Assembly: GCF_900113275.1 (NCBI RefSeq)
Contig: NZ_FOOU01000016.1
Span: 1-64,000 of the forward strand
Reading direction: 5' to 3'
Origin: Neptunomonas qingdaonensis
GTDB lineage: Bacteria > Pseudomonadota > Gammaproteobacteria > Pseudomonadales > Balneatricaceae
Length of the DNA: 64,000 nucleotides
Shown here: positions 60,824-64,000 of the stretch, in pieces
Numbering within the stretch: the stretch's first letter is position 1
Layout: each line of letters starts with the position of its first letter
Notes under the pieces: generated by a model
The model's database searches: none
What the model saw: the letters and a program-made list of their open reading frames with translations, nothing else
What the model was told of the DNA's origin: nothing
Translations under genes and position numbers: made by a program

Positions 60824-62161
60824 TTAGTTATTCAGTAAGGCTTTTATTGAGGAGGAAAGGGAGCGTGTTCCATGGCTGAGGTAGGCCTGGCTGCGTTCTT
60901 CAATGTTGGCCAGATCATACAGGTAGTTGACCATGAAACCAGCCGACTGCTTCAGGCCGTTTTCAGAGGTATCCGCCATCCAGTTAAGCTGCGCGACCTG
61001 TGCGCCGTTGCTCAGATGGAAGTGAGTGACCCGGTCGGCTGCGGTGCCTCCCGGGCGCTCCGCTTTGGCCAGATAATAGGCGGCCTGTTTGCTCAGGGCT
61101 GCGCGCAGCTGCTCATCAGATGGCTGATTTTGAGCCATATTCTGCGCTAGCTTTTGGGTAATGTCGGGTGCGTTCTGATTGAGCCAGTGGCGTAAACCGG
61201 GGATAGGCGACAGTGTTGAAAACTGCGTTAAATGCGGGAAGTCATGGCGTAACTCTTTGACGACCCGTTTGATCAGGAAGTTACCAAAACTGATACCTGC
61301 AAGGCCTCGTTGGGCATTCGATATACTATAAAAAATAGCGGTATCGGCCTGCTCTATATCGCCAACCGGAGCGGATTCATCCAGCAGTGTCTGCACGTTA
61401 TCTGCCAGGCCTTTTACCAGTGCAACTTCAACAAAAATAATCGGCTCATTGGGCATGTTTGGGTGGAAAAAAGCAAAGCAGCGGCGGTCTGAATCAAGAC
61501 GGTTTTTCAGGTCGTCCCAGCTTTTTATGGCGTGAACTGCTTCATAGGCAATCAGCTTTTCGAGTAACTCTGCACTGGATTGCCAGTTGATCTGTTCGAG
61601 TTGTAACAAGCCAATATCGAACCAGCTGATAAACAGGCGTTTAAGATCTGCCTCCAGCGGCTTTAATTCAGGGTGCTGGTTTTTCAATGTGAGAATCTGT
61701 GCACGCATGTCTACCAGAAACTTGATCCCTTCGGGTAGCTCATTAAATAATGTCAGCAATTTCATGCGTGGCGGCTCGAGCACTTTCCTTAATTGGCGTG
61801 CGGCTTCTGCGCGGGTGTCATCTGAGGAGGCTTGCCAGTCAGCAATACGCTGCTCCACTGCTGTTGCATCTGTATCGTAATGCTGTGCCAAGATCGACAG
61901 AAAGCGCTGTTGTCCGGTTGGATTAAGCTCCAGATAACTTTTGCCTAATGTGGCAGCACGCGCTCTTGAAGCGACTTCACCGCCTTTGTCGGTCAGGCAG
62001 TGGTCGAACCATGTACGCAGTATCACGGCGTCATCATCACTGAGCTCTGGCGACAAATTTAATTGTTCGAGTGATGTTCGATTATCTGTCGCCTCTCTCC
62101 AGGCGAGCCTTAAGTGGCTGAATGTGCGTTCCAGAAAGCCGTTATTTGATGGATTTGTCAT
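60824..62161 (-). CDS. Malonyl-CoA decarboxylase
   Basis: A 445-residue enzyme converting malonyl-CoA to acetyl-CoA and CO2. The N-terminal helical domain (LRTWFDHCLTDKGGEVASRA, LNPTGQQRFLSILAQHY) is followed by the GNAT-like catalytic domain. That domain has FFHPNMPNEPIIFVEVAL, FYSISNAQRGLAGISFGNFL and the conserved THFHLSNGA, whose His is probably catalytic, and YLYDLANIEERSQAY. It is about the usual bacterial length. Acetyl-CoA from this step could feed the adjacent PHB reductase route, but that link is inference. It is divergent from phaJ. Confidence 0.93.
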   Translation of the reverse strand: MTNPSNNGFLERTFSHLRLAWREATDNRTSLEQLNLSPELSDDDAVILRTWFDHCLTDKGGEVASRARAATLGKSYLELNPTGQQRFLSILAQHYDTDATAVEQRIADWQASSDDTRAEAARQLRKVLEPPRMKLLTLFNELPEGIKFLVDMRAQILTLKNQHPELKPLEADLKRLFISWFDIGLLQLEQINWQSSAELLEKLIAYEAVHAIKSWDDLKNRLDSDRRCFAFFHPNMPNEPIIFVEVALVKGLADNVQTLLDESAPVGDIEQADTAIFYSISNAQRGLAGISFGNFLIKRVVKELRHDFPHLTQFSTLSPIPGLRHWLNQNAPDITQKLAQNMAQNQPSDEQLRAALSKQAAYYLAKAERPGGTAADRVTHFHLSNGAQVAQLNWMADTSENGLKQSAGFMVNYLYDLANIEERSQAYLSHGTRSLSSSIKALLNN

Positions 62162-62241
62162 GCATCACCTCGTGCTTTTGAGCAGAGATTGAAAAGGATT
62201 GTGCTCATTAACTCATCATAAGCTAGCAAAATAAAAACACA

Positions 62242-62268
62242 AAACCAAGTAAAAACCCTTGGTTTTTT
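62242..62268. terminator. Terminator-like hairpin between divergent genes
   Basis: AAACCAAG (62242-62249) and CTTGGTTT (62258-62265) form an 8-bp stem with an eight-base loop. T-runs follow on the plus strand (TTTTTT) and, less cleanly, on the minus strand. Its place between two divergent genes is unusual; it may insulate their promoters. Confidence 0.55.
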
Positions 62269-62330
62269 GATAATAAAGCATTAGCGTAGAGGACATCCAA
62301 ATTGACAATGACGAAACAGCGAGGCTTTAA

Positions 62331-62771
62331 ATGCAGGAATTACATGGTTTTTATCTTGAAGATCTGAGTATCGGACAATCTGCAAGCTATGCAAAAACGA
62401 TCACTGAAGCGGATGTTGTATTGTTTGCCGGTATTTCGGGTGATGATAATCCCGTACATATCAATGCGGAATATGCCGCCCAGACGATGTTTAAAGATCG
62501 TATTGTGCACGGCATGTTTAGTGCTGCATTGATCTCTGCTGTATTGGGAACGCGAATGCCTGGCCCCGGTGCCATCTATGTTGATCAGCAAATTAGCTTT
62601 AAAGCACCTGTTTATATAGGCGATACTGTGACAGCCACAGCAACAGTGATCGACATTAACCCTGAGCGTCGTCGTGTTACTTTGGAAACGATATGCAGCG
62701 TAAAAGGTAAAGTGGTTGCTCAAGGTGTGGCGACTAATATGGTGGACCGTCGTCCTGTAGAGGGAAAATAA
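62331..62771 (+). CDS. phaJ: MaoC-family (R)-specific enoyl-CoA hydratase, PhaJ-like
   Basis: A 146-residue hot-dog-fold protein with the hydratase-2 motif ISGDDNPVHINAEYA (about 35-49). The Asp and His in DDNPVH are the catalytic pair. The following FKDRIVHGMFSAALIS and GPGAIYVDQQISFKAPV are typical of PhaJ. It would make (R)-3-hydroxyacyl-CoA from beta-oxidation intermediates for PHA synthesis. A related dehydratase role cannot be excluded. The next gene begins two bases after its stop region. Confidence 0.87.
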   Translation: MQELHGFYLEDLSIGQSASYAKTITEADVVLFAGISGDDNPVHINAEYAAQTMFKDRIVHGMFSAALISAVLGTRMPGPGAIYVDQQISFKAPVYIGDTVTATATVIDINPERRRVTLETICSVKGKVVAQGVATNMVDRRPVEGK

Positions 62772-62772
62772 T

Positions 62773-63318
62773 ATGATGTTACAAAAAGACAAGTCGTGCC
62801 TGATGGTGATTGATGTGCAGTCACGTTTATTACCGGGCATTCATGAAAGTGACAAGTTGGTGCAGTATTGCGATTCGTTAGTTGAATTGGCGCATGCGCT
62901 GAATATACCTGTGTTTGGCACAGAGCAGTATCCTGAAGGTGTTGGCCCAACGGCAGACGGGCTACGCGAGCGTGTTGGCGCAGATAACTTCACCGGCAAG
63001 ACTTTCTTCTCCTGTGTTGATGCGCCGCAGTTTCAGGATAAGTTGAAAACGATCACGCAGGATCAGGTTGTCATTTGTGGCATGGAAGCTCATGCCTGTG
63101 TGCTCCAAAGCGCCATGAGTTTTAAGGCCATGGGTAAGCAGGTATTTGTGGTTGCGGATGCGATATCAGCCCGTAATCCTAAAGATACTGAATTCGCCAT
63201 TGCGCGTATGCGTGACGAAGGCATCAAAATTATTACCCGTGAGATGGTTGGATTTGAGTGGTTGCGACGCTCGGATGCAGAGGGTTTTAAATTGTTCAGT
63301 AAGAAGTTTTTGCGTTAA
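62773..63318 (+). CDS. Isochorismatase-family cysteine hydrolase
   Basis: A 181-residue hydrolase with the family triad: Asp in VIDVQSRL (about 14), Lys in GKTFFSC (about 76) and Cys in CGMEAHACVLQSA (about 112). The cis-peptide motif EAHAC is clear. Family members hydrolyse nicotinamide, isochorismate or similar small amides; the substrate here is unknown. AGAGGG precedes the start by about eight bases, and it is directly downstream of phaJ, so the two are probably co-transcribed. Confidence 0.88.
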   Translation: MMLQKDKSCLMVIDVQSRLLPGIHESDKLVQYCDSLVELAHALNIPVFGTEQYPEGVGPTADGLRERVGADNFTGKTFFSCVDAPQFQDKLKTITQDQVVICGMEAHACVLQSAMSFKAMGKQVFVVADAISARNPKDTEFAIARMRDEGIKIITREMVGFEWLRRSDAEGFKLFSKKFLR

Positions 63319-63408
63319 GACAGAGCACAATTAAGGTCAGCGAAAAAGGTCAGCGACACCTCTTGAATTCAGCTGAGTAGCCCTGCGCAGTTAGCTCGTT
63401 AAATTGTT

Positions 63409-64000
63409 ATGATGGGAGTAATGATCGTAAGTCAGAGGAAAGCACTCATTAAGACTAAAGGCCCCTGTCAGCTATCGCCGGATACCAGCACCCTGACCGA
63501 TGATGCAGAACGTAATAGGTTGCTGGCGGAGATGGCTGAGCAGTCTACCGATATGATATCGCGTCATACACCGGATGAGTGGCGCTTCATCTATGCTTCG
63601 CCAGCGGTGGAACATTTGCTGGGGTTTAGTGTTGATGAGATTGTTGGCATGTCTGCTTATGAGCTCTATCATCCGGACGATGTTGAGGATTTTAAGCGCC
63701 GTAGGCCCAGCGTATATTACGAAAAAGGTTTTTATACCCACACCTACCGTTTTCGCTGTAAAGACGGTCACTATACCTGGTTGGAAAGTACCAGCCGCTC
63801 TATTCGGGATGCGTCGACAGGTGAGCTGAAAGAGATTCTTGTGGTTTCTCGTGATGTTAGCCGTCGGATTGAATCAGAAGCGCGCGTATTGCAATACCAA
63901 AAAGAACTCAACCGTGCATCACGTTTGGCGGCGATGGGTGAGATGGCCTCAGGTCTCGCTCATGAACTCAACCAGCCGCTGACGGCGATTGTTAATTATG
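63409..64000 (+). CDS. PAS-domain sensor histidine kinase (partial, runs off the window)
   Basis: The frame is open from an in-frame stop at 63400 to the window end (197 residues). A PAS domain (about 45-155: [22 protein letters not shown], seen as [14 protein letters not shown] and [12 protein letters not shown], with [14 protein letters not shown] and VSRDVS) is followed by a short coiled coil and the phosphoacceptor H-box [15 protein letters not shown] (H185). This is the FixL-like histidine kinase class. No transmembrane segment precedes the PAS domain, so it is likely cytoplasmic. Starts at 63409, 63412 and 63421 are all possible; none has an ideal ribosome site. Confidence 0.88.
   Translation, partial: MMGVMIVSQRKALIKTKGPCQLSPDTSTLTDDAERNRLLAEMAEQSTDMISRHTPDEWRFIYASPAVEHLLGFSVDEIVGMSAYELYHPDDVEDFKRRRPSVYYEKGFYTHTYRFRCKDGHYTWLESTSRSIRDASTGELKEILVVSRDVSRRIESEARVLQYQKELNRASRLAAMGEMASGLAHELNQPLTAIVNY

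Overview
The window looks like chromosome from an aerobic, probably marine gammaproteobacterium of the Pseudomonas/Oceanospirillales side. Pointers are a Crc-type protein beside pyrE and rph, an MSHA-type pilus locus, a fused LplT-Aas lysophospholipid repair protein, polyhydroxyalkanoate genes and a rhombosortase. Genus cannot be settled from sequence alone. Base composition and codon use shift along the window: the first genes are fairly AT-rich and the giant adhesin is more GC-rich.

Layout. 1-334: the 3' tip of a 23S rRNA gene, the 5S rRNA gene and the rRNA operon terminator. 487-3121: a FabI-type enoyl-ACP reductase and, convergent to it, a PHA synthase. 3583-23175: a SapC-family gene followed by a two-partner secretion locus. 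Its secreted exoprotein is about 5,700 residues (leukotoxin LktA/filamentous adhesin type) and its TpsB transporter starts 11 bases downstream at a TTG codon. 23408-23483: tRNA-Phe on the minus strand.

23694-36678 is one long run of co-directed, mostly overlapping genes for an MSHA type IV pilus. In order they are MshI (PilM-like), a PilN-like protein, MshJ, MshK, the secretin MshL, MshM, MshN, the MshE ATPase with a c-di-GMP-binding type N domain, MshG, MshF, the major pilin, MshC, MshD, MshO and MshP. The large terminal mshQ gene is absent; the locus stops against the convergent pyrE.

36699-40074 is a conserved housekeeping block: pyrE, crc, rph and yicC. 40162-47319 carries the LplT-Aas fusion, a divergent XRE regulator, and a translationally coupled pair of a VIT/VWA surface protein and a rhombosortase. 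Right after the rhombosortase lies a decayed internal fragment of yicC. The segment between intact yicC and this fragment is therefore bracketed by direct repeats. A HipBA toxin-antitoxin operon with duplicated operators and a decayed mobile-element region follow (47456-49760).

49761-56989 is a MoxR/Bat operon: AAA+ ATPase, DUF58, DUF4381, two VWA membrane proteins (one with TPRs) and BatD. 57016-59953 is a divergent cadR-cadA metal-resistance pair with a clear MerR-type operator. 60011-62161 holds phaB and malonyl-CoA decarboxylase on the minus strand. 62331-63318 holds an R-specific enoyl-CoA hydratase (PhaJ-like) and an isochorismatase-family hydrolase. A PAS-containing sensor histidine kinase runs off the right edge.

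Themes. Surface attachment dominates: giant TPS adhesin, MSHA pilus and rhombosortase-processed VWA protein. A second theme is carbon storage, with phaC, phaB and phaJ scattered at both ends. The most unusual items are the giant adhesin with a recent internal duplication, the VWA/rhombosortase pair, the yicC-bracketed segment, an 11-bp repeat array before mshC, and paired operators at hipBA and phaB.
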